From UBA3210 sp002363635 (GTDB taxonomy: Bacteria; Bacillota_I; Bacilli_A; RFN20; CAG-449), in contig CAMPBT010000001.1 of NCBI GenBank assembly GCA_946641515.1, positions 243,105-307,104 on the forward strand: DNA of 64,000 nt. Direction: 5' to 3'. The notes below the pieces were generated by a model that was not told the DNA's origin, did no database searches, and was given only the letters and a program-made list of their open reading frames with translations. Of this stretch, positions 8,443 to 17,094 are shown in pieces (position 1 is the stretch's first letter; the number at the start of each line of letters is the position of its first letter). The translations under genes and the position numbers were made by a program.

Positions 8443-8603
8443 TTTGTATTAAATATCTCCTTATTTATATACAAATTATAAATTTAATGTGATACATATT
8501 CAATAAATTATTATCAAAAATCCCTTAATTTTGTAAAAAAAATATGACTTAATTTTTAATAATTAACAAATGTTTAATAGACGTATAATCTTTTATTTAC
8601 TAA

Positions 8604-8631
8604 TTACATTTAATATTATTTATAATATAAT
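8604..8631 (+). promoter_or_regulatory. Promoter of the nfeD-stomatin operon
   Basis: TTACAT (8604-8609) and TATAAT (8626-8631) are 16 bp apart, 21 bp before the first gene. The region is a divergent promoter region shared with malQ and is almost pure A/T. Confidence 0.6.
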
Positions 8632-8652
8632 ATTACTAAAGGAGGTTCAGGT

Positions 8653-9111
8653 ATGATTTTAACTGACACTTTATCATTGTGGTGGTTCTGGTTAATCATT
8701 TGGGGATGTATATTAATTATTGCAGTAATAGTTGAAGCCATTACTGAAGAATTAGTTTCAATCTGGTTTGCTCTAGGCGCTTTCATTGCAGCATTACTTG
8801 CTTGCTTTGGAGTAGTCTGGTATGTGCAACTAATTATATTCGCTCTAGTTTCTATTTTAACAATTATACTTGTTAGAGCAGTATTAATTAGAGATAGGAG
8901 ATTACATTCCTTAGTTGCAACAAATACTGATTCATTAGTAGGAGAAGAAATTGTTGTAACTAAAAAAATTGATGGTATTCATAATCCTGGTGAAGGAAAA
9001 TACCGTGATGTCATCTGGACTTTAGAAAGTGAAGATACTTTTGAACCAGGTGAAAAGGCAATTGTTTCTGAAATTAAAGGAAATAAATTGGTCGTTACCA
9101 AGAAGAATTAA
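8653..9111 (+). CDS. NfeD-like membrane protein (short type)
   Basis: A 152-residue protein with about three hydrophobic helices in residues 10-80, followed by a soluble OB-fold-like domain (SLVGEEIVVTKKIDG, then EPGEKAIVSEIKGNKLVV). This is the short NfeD class that pairs with stomatin/SPFH proteins, and the next gene, 17 bp away, is such a partner. The family is linked to membrane microdomain organisation and protein quality control, and the exact role is not known. A strong AAAGGAGG ribosome binding site supports the start. Confidence 0.88.
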   Translation: MILTDTLSLWWFWLIIWGCILIIAVIVEAITEELVSIWFALGAFIAALLACFGVVWYVQLIIFALVSILTIILVRAVLIRDRRLHSLVATNTDSLVGEEIVVTKKIDGIHNPGEGKYRDVIWTLESEDTFEPGEKAIVSEIKGNKLVVTKKN

Positions 9112-9128
9112 GAGGGAGGTTTTCTATT

Positions 9129-10067
9129 ATGGTAAATTTATTAATTAATGAAGCAGGAATTGTTGGTATTGTAATTCTTTGCGTATTCTTATTAATTTTA
9201 TTAATTATTTTAGCAAGATGTGTAGTCGTAGTTCCACAGGCTCACGATGTTATCATCGAAAAATTAGGTAAATACAGCAGAACATTAAATGCTGGTTTAC
9301 ATTTCTTAACACCAATCATTGAAAAGAAAGTTGCAACAGTTTCATTAAAAGAAAAAGTTGCAGACTTTGCACCACAGCCAGTTATTACTAAAGATAACGT
9401 TACAATGCAAATTGATACTGTTGTCTATTACTGCATTACTGATCCTAAGCTTTATACATATGGTGTTGAAAGACCAGTCAATGCTATTGAAAACTTAACA
9501 GCTACAACTTTAAGAAACTTAATTGGTGAACTTGAACTTGATGAAACATTAACTTCAAGAGACACAATTAACCAACAAATGAGATCAATTCTTGATGAAG
9601 CAACTGATCCATGGGGAATTAAAGTTAACCGTGTTGAATTAAAGAACATTCTTCCTCCAAGAGATATCCAGGAAGCAATGGAAAAACAAATGAGAGCAGA
9701 AAGAGAAAAAAGAGAAGCTATCTTAAGAGCAGATGGTGAAAAACAAGCTGCTATCTTATCTGCAGAAGGTGAAAAAGAAGCTGCAATCTTAAGAGCAGAT
9801 GCTCAAAAGATTACTGTTGTTAAAGAAGCTGAAGGTAGAGCAGAAGCATTACTTAGAGTTGCTGAAGCTCAAGCACAATCAATTAAGATGATTAATGACG
9901 CTAACCCTAATGCTGCTTACGTCACTTTAAAAGGATATGAATCACTTGAAAAAGTTGCTGAAGGTAATGCAACAAAAATCATTGTTCCATCTAATTTACA
10001 AGATGTCAGTGGTTTAGCTGCTTCTGTAAAAGCAGTACTTGAAAACGATAAACCAAGCAAGAAATAA
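9129..10067 (+). CDS. SPFH/stomatin-family membrane protein (paraslipin, QmcA-like)
   Basis: A 312-residue protein with one N-terminal membrane anchor (about residues 10-32), an SPFH domain (VVPQAHDVIIEKLGKYSRTL onward) and a long Ala/Glu-rich coiled coil at about 190-270 built from repeats such as LRADGEKQAAIL and LSAEGEKEAAIL. Such proteins form large membrane rings or scaffolds. NfeD and paraslipin are a classical gene pair, and the strong GGGAGG ribosome binding site and close spacing indicate an operon. The two adjacent 13-residue coiled-coil repeats are nearly identical. Confidence 0.92.
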   Translation: MVNLLINEAGIVGIVILCVFLLILLIILARCVVVVPQAHDVIIEKLGKYSRTLNAGLHFLTPIIEKKVATVSLKEKVADFAPQPVITKDNVTMQIDTVVYYCITDPKLYTYGVERPVNAIENLTATTLRNLIGELELDETLTSRDTINQQMRSILDEATDPWGIKVNRVELKNILPPRDIQEAMEKQMRAEREKREAILRADGEKQAAILSAEGEKEAAILRADAQKITVVKEAEGRAEALLRVAEAQAQSIKMINDANPNAAYVTLKGYESLEKVAEGNATKIIVPSNLQDVSGLAASVKAVLENDKPSKK

Positions 10068-10110
10068 TAATTAATCGTTTTAAATAATTACCTTAGAAGG
10101 TGAGATTAAT

Positions 10111-11727
10111 ATGAAGCAATTTAAAAAACTAATCTTATCGGCATTATCTTTTGGATTATGTTTAAGTTTAACTTCATGCGATAATTTATTTAAAATTATC
10201 GGTGTTGATCAAGACGAAAATGTAACCTTGGGTGAATATGCTGAGCATTCCATTACTTTAAATCAACTAAATAAATCTTCTTCTATTGCCACAGTTCCGT
10301 CTGTTGGTAATAGTAAGTTATTAGTTGTTCCAGTCTATTTTTCTGATTATACTCCAGAAAAATTAGGCCTAGATGAAACTGAAGTTATCGATAACCTTAA
10401 TAAAGGTTTCTTTGGGGAGAGTAATGTCACAGGTTGGGAATCAGTTTCTTCATTTTATAAAAAATCATCTTATGGCAAATTGAATCTTACAGGTATGGTC
10501 ACTGATTTATTTAATGTCGGTGAAACCCTTAAGTATGTAATGAACAAGGCTACAAATGAAGAAGAAACTTCTAATGTAACTTATTATATTCTTGATAAAG
10601 TGAACGTATGGCTTAAAGAAAAATATGATTTAGAAACATTAAAATCATACGATACTGACAATGATGGATATATTGATGGTATATGGCTTGTCTATTTAAA
10701 TAAATATTTAAACGGAGAGACTAATAAAGAATATTATAAGGAACATGAAGGTTGGGCTAATGGTTTTGAAACTCGTAAAGGCACTTCTGATTATATAAAT
10801 TATCAAAAGTTTACTTGGAGTTTATGGGCATATACATATTGGAGATATTATGAAGATAATGAGATAGATGCATCTTCTTCTTATCCTTATCCTCATTGTT
10901 ATGCTTGGGCAAGTTATGACTTTTTTAAAGAAGGTGGATATACTGCAGGTTTAGAAAACAAGACTCTTGTAGATTCTCATACATTTATCCATGAAACTGG
11001 CCATATGTTAGGCTTAGATGATTATTATTCATATGATGGTGTAGATGCTCCTGTTGGAGGATTATGCATGATGGATAATAATATTGGAGACCATGAAGCT
11101 TTCTCAAAATATTTATTATCTTGGGTTGAGCCTAAGATTGTTCAAGAAGCAGGTTCATTTACTTTAAAGCCTTTTGAAGATTCAGGAGAATGTTTATTAG
11201 TTCCTGCTAGAGTTAGCAATTTTAATAATTCACCATATAGTGAATATTTATTAATTCAATATTACACACCTACTGGTTTAAATGAACTTGATGCAACTAA
11301 TGAATATGCTTCAGGTGCTAGAATGTTTACTAAGCCTGGAATTCTTGTTTATCATATCGATGCGAGATTAGTTAAAGTTACAGGTGAAAATAATTCTGTA
11401 TTTGTCAATAAATATACTGACCCATCTAGCGTTTCATATGTAATAGTAGGTGCAAGTAATACACCATCTAAATCACTTACTGAGAAAAGATTAGTTAAAT
11501 TAATTTCTTCTAAGTATCCAACTGGAAAATATAGTACTGGATTATTTAATAGCACTACACAAGAATATTGTTTTAGTAATAGATCAAATTACCGTGCATC
11601 AGATATCGATTTATTTAAAGTAGGTGATAAGATTACTTCATTTAATTTTAATATGGGTACATACTTAAGATACGATATTTCAGTTGATAATATTGATACT
11701 AATAGTGCAACAATAAGTTTTGCTTAA
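10111..11727 (+). CDS. Secreted lipoprotein metalloprotease, M6 (immune inhibitor A)-like
   Basis: A 538-residue protein with a lipoprotein signal peptide: KKLILSALSFGLCLSLTSC with lipobox LTSC and lipidated Cys23. The zinc site is HETGHMLGLDD (H294, E295, H298, D304), followed by a CMMD Met-turn-like segment, as in M6 peptidases. A probable calcium loop precedes it (YDTDNDGYIDG). The N-terminal part (VVPVYFSDYTPE and SFYKKSSYGKLNLTG) is also typical of M6. It probably degrades proteins at the cell surface. It lies between the stomatin operon and an AgrAC-like sensor pair, which could regulate it, though no shared operator was seen. Confidence 0.88.
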   Translation: MKQFKKLILSALSFGLCLSLTSCDNLFKIIGVDQDENVTLGEYAEHSITLNQLNKSSSIATVPSVGNSKLLVVPVYFSDYTPEKLGLDETEVIDNLNKGFFGESNVTGWESVSSFYKKSSYGKLNLTGMVTDLFNVGETLKYVMNKATNEEETSNVTYYILDKVNVWLKEKYDLETLKSYDTDNDGYIDGIWLVYLNKYLNGETNKEYYKEHEGWANGFETRKGTSDYINYQKFTWSLWAYTYWRYYEDNEIDASSSYPYPHCYAWASYDFFKEGGYTAGLENKTLVDSHTFIHETGHMLGLDDYYSYDGVDAPVGGLCMMDNNIGDHEAFSKYLLSWVEPKIVQEAGSFTLKPFEDSGECLLVPARVSNFNNSPYSEYLLIQYYTPTGLNELDATNEYASGARMFTKPGILVYHIDARLVKVTGENNSVFVNKYTDPSSVSYVIVGASNTPSKSLTEKRLVKLISSKYPTGKYSTGLFNSTTQEYCFSNRSNYRASDIDLFKVGDKITSFNFNMGTYLRYDISVDNIDTNSATISFA

Positions 11728-11766
11728 AATTCGTTAAAAAAACAATAAAATATAAGTCCCCTAGGT

Positions 11767-11795
11767 TTGAATTTTTTACACATTTGTGGTATATT
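11767..11795 (+). promoter_or_regulatory. Promoter of the LytTR response regulator operon
   Basis: TTGAAT (11767-11772) and TATATT (11790-11795) are 17 bp apart, giving a leader of about 50 nt before the ATG. Confidence 0.65.
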
Positions 11796-11850
11796 ATACT
11801 CAAATATTTGTAATATTTAATAAAATTCTAAAAGGAAAGAGGACTTTTTT

Positions 11851-12564
11851 ATGATTTCAATAGCAATTGTAGATGATGAAAAGGAACAAATAGAATTTGC
11901 TCTTAAATGCTTAAATAGCATGGAAAACGAAGAATATAAATTCAGAATTGAAACATTTAGTAATCCAGTTGATTGTTTAAATACAATTAGAGTCAATGGA
12001 TCTTTTGATGTATATTTACTTGATATTTATATGCCAGAAATGACCGGTGTAGATTTAGGAAATGAAATTAAAAAGATTTCTGAAAACGCAATTATTATTT
12101 TTACTACTACATCTAGATCACATGCAATTGAAGCATTTGAATTATCAGCATTATCATATTTAGTTAAACCTTTTACAAAAGATAAATTAGTTGCGGCAAT
12201 TACTAAGGCTGTAAATGTTTATAATCAGAATAATTTAAAATCAATTGTCATTAAGACAACTGATGGTATGAAAAAAGTTGCGATTAAAGATATCATGTAT
12301 GTTGAAGCAGATAAACATTATCAAATTTTCTATCTAACAGAAGAAACTGTTATGGTACGTAGTACAATTTCTTCAGTATGGGATTCATTAAAGAATGATA
12401 TGAGATTTATCCAACCTCACGCATCTTTTATTGTTAATATGGATTACATTTCTCGTTTAGATGGTGACGATATTGAACTTACAAATAAAGAAAGACTTCC
12501 AATTTCCAAGCAAATGAAGGGAAAGGTAAAACAAGCATATCTTGATTATATGTTTGTAAGATAG
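11851..12564 (+). CDS. LytTR-family response regulator (AgrA-like)
   Basis: A 237-residue two-component regulator. The receiver domain (about 1-120) starts ISIAIVDDEKEQ, has the phospho-acceptor Asp in YLLDIYMPEMTG and the conserved Thr/Lys in FTTTS and LVKPF. The C-terminal LytTR DNA-binding domain (about 135-235) has KDIMYVEADKHYQIF and PHASFIVNMDYI. These regulators bind direct repeats and often control extracellular proteins, bacteriocins or quorum sensing. The cognate kinase gene follows 4 bp downstream. No agrB- or agrD-like gene was found in the window. Confidence 0.93.
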   Translation: MISIAIVDDEKEQIEFALKCLNSMENEEYKFRIETFSNPVDCLNTIRVNGSFDVYLLDIYMPEMTGVDLGNEIKKISENAIIIFTTTSRSHAIEAFELSALSYLVKPFTKDKLVAAITKAVNVYNQNNLKSIVIKTTDGMKKVAIKDIMYVEADKHYQIFYLTEETVMVRSTISSVWDSLKNDMRFIQPHASFIVNMDYISRLDGDDIELTNKERLPISKQMKGKVKQAYLDYMFVR

Positions 12565-12568
12565 TTTT

Positions 12569-14023
12569 ATGTTTAGTCTTCTTGATACTATCTGTGTAGC
12601 ACTTTCTGATGTTTTAACTGCTATACTTTATTCGAGTTTTTTAGTCTACAAAAATAACGCAATTGGCAAGAGAAAAGATAAATTTATTTATTGGTTAGTT
12701 ATGACTCTTGTCTTATCGCTTACTTTTAATGCGATTTCATTTGGAATATTCCATATTGCTATTAATGTATTAAAATGGGAAGATCCTTCAAATTATCTAA
12801 TTGAACCTGATGTAAAAGTAATGAGAGGTTATGTTAGATTATGTTGGTTCCTTGATTGCTATTCTTATATTTTTAAATTTGCAATTTCCAGTTTTTTAGT
12901 CATTATGTCAATTATGTTCTGTGGATTTAAAACTTATTGGAAAAATTTCTACATTTTTAGTAAAAAAATGTCATTGATATTAATTGCATATATTATTTTT
13001 ACCGCCATAGATAATACGATTTCTAGCTATTTCCATTTTGAAACATGGTCATTTATGTGTTTAAGAATGGGATTAAGCATTATTAAATATTTTATTGTAT
13101 TTAAAGTTTATAAAGATTTATTATACACAGAAGATAAATATTATTCTTCTCAAACAGAGAAAGAAAGATTTGCTAACTCAATCGCTATTGCATGTTTAAA
13201 TGCAAGTATCTATTTATCTTTAGTTTATGCTGATCATAGATTATTGTTCCATGCAAGAAATTTTTTAAATATTTTTAGTAGAATTGGTACAATCGCTGTT
13301 TGTGTTACTGCAGAATTTTTATTTATTATAAGACATAGAAAATTATTAATAACTAACTATAATGATAAGAATTCTTTAAATAAATATAATTCTATCGATG
13401 AACAAGTTCAGTTCTTAAATGAACAGTTAAAACAAACTAAAGATGATATTGAATCAGTTAGAAGATATCGTCATGACCTACGCCACCATTTATTATTACT
13501 TGATGGACTTATGCAAAGAGGAGAATTTTCTGAAGCTAAGAAATATATTAAAGAATTATCTAATCAAACTGAAACATTACTTCCAACTCAATATTGTTCT
13601 AATGTTTATGTTAACTCAATTCTTTCTGCTTACGCTAAAAAGGCAAAAGACTTAAATATTGAATTATTAATTAAAACAGCTGTTCCAAGTAATATTAATT
13701 TTGATGATGTTGAACTATCTACTTTATTTGCAAACTTATTTGAAAACGCAATTGAAGCTTGTAAATACTTAACAGATAAACAAAAGAAATACATTATTAT
13801 TAACTGTGAACATAAGAGAAGTAATTTAGTTATCTTAGTAGAAAATCCATGTCGAGATGATATCGTTTTTAAAGATGGATTACCTCAAACAAATAAAGAA
13901 CATGGTGGTAGAGGTACATTAATTGTTAAGCAAATTGTTGAGAACCATCAAGGCTTAATCCAATACAATGCGAACAACAAAATCTTCAGTGTTAAGATTA
14001 TTGTTTCTGCACCTCGTACTTAG
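12569..14023 (+). CDS. HPK10-type sensor histidine kinase (AgrC-like)
   Basis: A 484-residue membrane sensor. The N-terminal half (about 1-260) is hydrophobic with roughly six membrane helices and no extracellular sensor domain, as in peptide-sensing AgrC/ComD kinases. The cytoplasmic part has the HPK10 H-box RRYRHDLRHHLLLL, an N-box FANLFENAIEAC and a G-box GGRGTLIVKQIVENHQG. The classical DxGxG box is replaced, which is normal for HPK10. The ATG is 4 bp after the regulator stop with only a weak ribosome binding site, so translation is probably coupled. The signal is unknown. Confidence 0.92.
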   Translation: MFSLLDTICVALSDVLTAILYSSFLVYKNNAIGKRKDKFIYWLVMTLVLSLTFNAISFGIFHIAINVLKWEDPSNYLIEPDVKVMRGYVRLCWFLDCYSYIFKFAISSFLVIMSIMFCGFKTYWKNFYIFSKKMSLILIAYIIFTAIDNTISSYFHFETWSFMCLRMGLSIIKYFIVFKVYKDLLYTEDKYYSSQTEKERFANSIAIACLNASIYLSLVYADHRLLFHARNFLNIFSRIGTIAVCVTAEFLFIIRHRKLLITNYNDKNSLNKYNSIDEQVQFLNEQLKQTKDDIESVRRYRHDLRHHLLLLDGLMQRGEFSEAKKYIKELSNQTETLLPTQYCSNVYVNSILSAYAKKAKDLNIELLIKTAVPSNINFDDVELSTLFANLFENAIEACKYLTDKQKKYIIINCEHKRSNLVILVENPCRDDIVFKDGLPQTNKEHGGRGTLIVKQIVENHQGLIQYNANNKIFSVKIIVSAPRT

Positions 14024-14061
14024 CACGTTACATTTGTAAACTTAAAAATTAAATTAGGTAT

Positions 14062-14102
14062 GAAAATAGGTAAAAAAAGAATATTTTGCCTATTTTTATT
14101 TT
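14062..14102 (+). terminator. Terminator of the two-component operon
   Basis: AAAATAGG/CCTATTTT stem (14063-14070, 14089-14096) with an A/T loop and a T-rich tail. Confidence 0.8.
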
Positions 14103-14202
14103 GATAGATAATTTAGTAATTCTATCATAATCTTAAGGAACATAATTCATTTAAAAGTACTTCTATGCCAAGTACGGGACATTTCGTGCCAAATTATGTA
14201 TT

Positions 14203-14450
14203 TTTATTTATAAATAAGGTATAAAAATATTGTCAGTTGTTTCCCATCAATTCGCAGAAGGACACTGGCAACGGGGATTAGAGGAGTCGGTTTGGGGAAT
14301 CTTAGTTGCTTAATATAAGCTATCGTCTAAGGTTTATGTTAGGTTAAACTAAAAATCGTTTAAATGCTTTCAACTTTCAAAATTAAGATTTTCATAACAA
14401 TGTAATTTAGTTTTCGTTTTTTTTCAATGGAAGTATTCGATTGAAAAAAT
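14203..14450 (+). ncRNA. Candidate structured non-coding RNA of unknown family
   Basis: The 490-bp gap between the sensor kinase and the next gene contains an island (about 14230-14340) much richer in G and C than its surroundings, which is the usual mark of a structured RNA in an AT-rich genome. Visible helices are TTGTCAGT/ACTGGCAA, GCTTA-ATA-TAAGC nested in CTTAG/CTAAG, AAACTAAA/TTTAGTTT and a 10-bp stem 14419-14428 with 14440-14449. A TATAAA box lies just upstream of the island. I compared it from memory with 6S RNA, SRP RNA, RNase P RNA, tmRNA, T-boxes and the common riboswitch cores and found no match. It could be a free RNA or the leader of the gene at 14514. Boundaries are approximate. 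Confidence 0.45.
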
Positions 14451-14455
14451 AATTT

Positions 14456-14490
14456 ATATCATCCGTTCGGGTGATATTTTATTTTTTCTA
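14456..14490 (+). terminator. Terminator after the candidate RNA
   Basis: ATATCATCC-GTTC-GGGTGATAT stem-loop followed by a T-rich run, 24 bp before the next start codon. It either ends the RNA or acts as an attenuator of the downstream gene. Confidence 0.85.
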
Positions 14491-14513
14491 TATTTTAATA
14501 TAACGGAGTTAAT

Positions 14514-15155
14514 ATGGCACAGAGTATATCTTTAGTAGAAAAAATTAAGACAGTTGACAATGGGGATGATTTTTATTTGAAACTTAAGGATTTTATGAAT
14601 AAGTTTTCAAATACTGATAACTATCCTATTTTAAATGAGTCTGATGCAACGTCTACTTTTTATCGTCTAGATAAAGATGTACTTATTCGCTTAGATATTG
14701 TCGATTCTAAGTTCTATATCTTTGTTAAACACTTTGTTGCAAGTAATAAAGAATTAGAATTATTAAATATCCAGTTCTCAGGTAAATATTCTTCAACAAC
14801 TCCATTTAGATTTGAAATTAATGAAAAGAATTATACTGTCGCGACTAAATATATAAAAAAATATATGGCAACATTTAATTGTTATGTTGGAGGGAAGAAA
14901 TCATTCTTCCTTAACTTTAAAATTAAGAAGACCGTTAAATTACCAGATTATGCTGCAGTATATATTGAAGGTAAATTATATGGCCATTTAGATAATTTAA
15001 AAATTATTACATTAAATGATAAATTTGCCGCTAGATGTATAAGTGATGGAGAAAAATTTAATCTATTTGATAGAGATAAATATATTGGTTATATCGAAAA
15101 TAAAAAGATTTACGATACAATGAATAGAGAAATTGGCCAATTAAAGAAAAAATAA
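14514..15155 (+). CDS. Hypothetical protein, 213 residues
   Basis: I do not recognise this family. The protein is soluble, has no signal peptide or membrane helix and is rich in Lys, Phe and Tyr. The first 120 residues look alpha/beta (MAQSISLVEKIKTVDNGDDF onward). The last 60 contain short beta-strand repeats built around a Tyr-Ile/Gly-Lys pattern (YIEGKLYGHL, GYIENKKIYD), possibly a small beta-barrel. The ATG has the ribosome binding site ACGGAG. It lies immediately downstream of the candidate structured RNA and its terminator, so it may be regulated by that leader, and it has its own terminator. Confidence 0.75.
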   Translation: MAQSISLVEKIKTVDNGDDFYLKLKDFMNKFSNTDNYPILNESDATSTFYRLDKDVLIRLDIVDSKFYIFVKHFVASNKELELLNIQFSGKYSSTTPFRFEINEKNYTVATKYIKKYMATFNCYVGGKKSFFLNFKIKKTVKLPDYAAVYIEGKLYGHLDNLKIITLNDKFAARCISDGEKFNLFDRDKYIGYIENKKIYDTMNREIGQLKKK

Positions 15156-15162
15156 ATATATT

Positions 15163-15197
15163 GAAAATCTAATCATCATGGTTAGATTTTTTTCTTT
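15163..15197 (+). terminator. Terminator after the 213-residue hypothetical gene
   Basis: AAAATCTAA/TTAGATTTT perfect 9-bp stem (15164-15172, 15182-15190) followed by Ts. Confidence 0.85.
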
Positions 15198-15240
15198 AAT
15201 TAATAAAATTAATTATGGTATTATGTTAACGGTGATTTAA

Positions 15241-15882
15241 ATGAAATATAAATATATCTTTTTTGATTTTAACGGAACAGTAATTGATGATTTAGATCTT
15301 TGCTTAGATTTATTGAATCAAATTTTAATTAAACAAAATAAACCAACAAAAACTGTAGAAGAATATAAAGAAATCTTTGGTTTTCCAATTATTGACTATT
15401 ACAAAGCTGCAGGGGTAACTTTTGAAAAAGATTCTTTTGAAGATTTAAGTAATTGGTTTATTAAAATTTATCAACCTGAGTCATTTAAATGTTCTTTATT
15501 CCATCATTCTGTAGAGACATTTGATTTCTTAAGAAGTAAAGGCTATAAGGTAGTTTTATTATCAGCATCTCAAATTGATAATTTATTAGAACAATGTGAA
15601 GCATTTGGTATTACAAAATGCTTTGATGATATTTTAGGTATTGAAGATGTTCGGGCTAGAAGTAAAGTTCATTTAGCAGAAGCATATTTTAAGAAACATA
15701 ACATTGATCCTAAAGATGCTTTCTTTATTGGAGATACTCTTCATGATGCAGAAGTTGCAAAAACTGTAGGTGCTGACTTTGGTTTAGTAACTTTTGGCCA
15801 ACAATCTACTAGAAGATTAAAACAAGTAACTGATTTATTATTTGATTCATATGATGATATTAAGGAGTATCTAAATGATTAA
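15241..15882 (+). CDS. HAD-superfamily hydrolase with DxN motif
   Basis: A 213-residue haloacid dehalogenase-fold phosphatase. Motif I reads FFDFNGTVID, with nucleophile D9 and Asn at position 11 where most phosphatases have the acid/base Asp. Motif II is the Ser in LLSASQ, motif III the Lys in RSKVH and motif IV is FIGDTLHDAEVA. The helical cap between motifs I and II is of the phosphoglycolate phosphatase type. The Asp-to-Asn change should weaken hydrolysis or shift specificity. The next gene, another HAD protein, overlaps its last 8 bp with a ribosome binding site inside this gene, so the two are co-expressed. The substrate is unknown. Confidence 0.85.
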   Translation: MKYKYIFFDFNGTVIDDLDLCLDLLNQILIKQNKPTKTVEEYKEIFGFPIIDYYKAAGVTFEKDSFEDLSNWFIKIYQPESFKCSLFHHSVETFDFLRSKGYKVVLLSASQIDNLLEQCEAFGITKCFDDILGIEDVRARSKVHLAEAYFKKHNIDPKDAFFIGDTLHDAEVAKTVGADFGLVTFGQQSTRRLKQVTDLLFDSYDDIKEYLND

Positions 15883-16534
15883 TGCAGTTATTTTTGATTT
15901 AGACGGAACTTTAATTGATACTGAAAGATTTACTTTAAAAAGTAAAATGGAAGCACCTAAAGATTTAGGCTATGAAGGATTAAGTTATGAAAATGCATTA
16001 AAAACTTTTGGTTTGTCAATTAAAGAATCTAATGAATTACTTAGAGGTTTAATGGGAGAAGATTATCCTGTTGAATATATTCGTCAAAAAAGATTTGACT
16101 ATGTCAAAGAAGAAGTAGAAAAAAATGGTCTTTGCTTAAAGAAAGGTGTTAATGAAATTATTAAGTTCTGTAAAGAGAACAACATTAAAATCTTTATTGC
16201 AACAGCTTCTAGTAATAAATATTTAGATTTATATCTAAAGAATGGTAATTTACTTCAACAATTTGATGATGTAATTACTGGTTCAATGGTAGAAAGAGGT
16301 AAACCTTTTCCTGATATTTTCTTAAAGGCAGTAGAAAATTATAATTTCTTACCTTGTAACTGTATTGTTGTAGAAGACGCAAATAACGGGTTAAGAGGTG
16401 CTCTTGCGGGGAATTTTAAAGCGGTCTATATTAAAGATATTTGTCCTCTAGATGAAGAATTAAGAAATTTTGTAACTGAACTAGATTCATTACTTGATTT
16501 ACCTAATTACATTAAAAATGTAAACAAAGAATAA
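15875..16534 (+). CDS. HAD-superfamily hydrolase, beta-phosphoglucomutase-like
   Basis: A 219-residue HAD protein with intact motif I VIFDLDGTLID (D8, D10), motif II Thr/Ser in FIATASS, motif III Lys in RGKPFPDIF and motif IV VVEDANNGL. The sequence GKPFPDIFLKA and the VEDANNG acid pair are typical of the beta-phosphoglucomutase/sugar-phosphatase subgroup. AAGGAG lies 7 bp before the ATG, inside the preceding gene. Sugar-phosphate hydrolysis or mutase activity is inferred, with malQ 7 kb upstream as weak context only. Confidence 0.88.
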   Translation: MINAVIFDLDGTLIDTERFTLKSKMEAPKDLGYEGLSYENALKTFGLSIKESNELLRGLMGEDYPVEYIRQKRFDYVKEEVEKNGLCLKKGVNEIIKFCKENNIKIFIATASSNKYLDLYLKNGNLLQQFDDVITGSMVERGKPFPDIFLKAVENYNFLPCNCIVVEDANNGLRGALAGNFKAVYIKDICPLDEELRNFVTELDSLLDLPNYIKNVNKE

Positions 16535-16570
16535 ATCTTTGTATATAATAAAAATAAGGAGAAAAAAATT

Positions 16571-17092
16571 ATGGTTATAATTCATGTAAAAGATTTTGGT
16601 GATATCAATATCACATTAGATAGAGCAAACGCTCCAGAAACATGTGCAAACTTCGTTGAACTTGCTAAAAAAGGTTTCTACGATGGTCTTACATTTATGA
16701 GAGTTATCAAAGGCTTTATGATTCAAGGTGGTGACCCTAAAAATGATTGTACAGGTGGACCTGGATATTCAATTAAAGGTGAATTTAGAATTAATGGTGT
16801 AGATAATAAGTTATCTCATAAACCAGGCGTTATCTCTATGGCAAGAAGTGCTCATCCAGATTCAGCAGGTTCACAGTTCTTTATTTGTGATGGAGATTGC
16901 TCATTCTTAGATGGACAATACGCAGCTTTTGGTCAAACTGATGAAGCAGGTTATGCCGTAGTTAGAAAGATTGCAAAAGTTAGAACTAATAAATCAGTTC
17001 ATGACAAACCATACGATAACGTTGTCATTGAAAAAGTAACTGTTGTTGATGAAGAAGACGCTCCTTTTAAGAAATTCTTAGAGAGGGAATAA
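16571..17092 (+). CDS. Peptidyl-prolyl cis-trans isomerase, cyclophilin type
   Basis: A 173-residue cytoplasmic cyclophilin that speeds proline isomerisation during folding. The active-site motifs are FMRVIKGFMIQGGD (catalytic Arg and Gln) and AGSQFFI. The cyclosporin-site Trp of the eukaryotic form is Phe here (SFLDGQYAAFG), as in many bacterial cyclophilins. There is no signal peptide. TATAAT and AAGGAG just upstream suggest that it can also be transcribed on its own. A membrane protein gene follows after 2 bp. Confidence 0.95.
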   Translation: MVIIHVKDFGDINITLDRANAPETCANFVELAKKGFYDGLTFMRVIKGFMIQGGDPKNDCTGGPGYSIKGEFRINGVDNKLSHKPGVISMARSAHPDSAGSQFFICDGDCSFLDGQYAAFGQTDEAGYAVVRKIAKVRTNKSVHDKPYDNVVIEKVTVVDEEDAPFKKFLERE

Positions 17093-17094
17093 TT

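Noticed and set aside
14230..14430. Assignment of the candidate RNA to 6S, RNase P, SRP, tmRNA or a known riboswitch
   Set aside because: None of the conserved cores (for example GAGGAAAGTCC of RNase P or the SRP GGAAGGAAGCA loop) is present.
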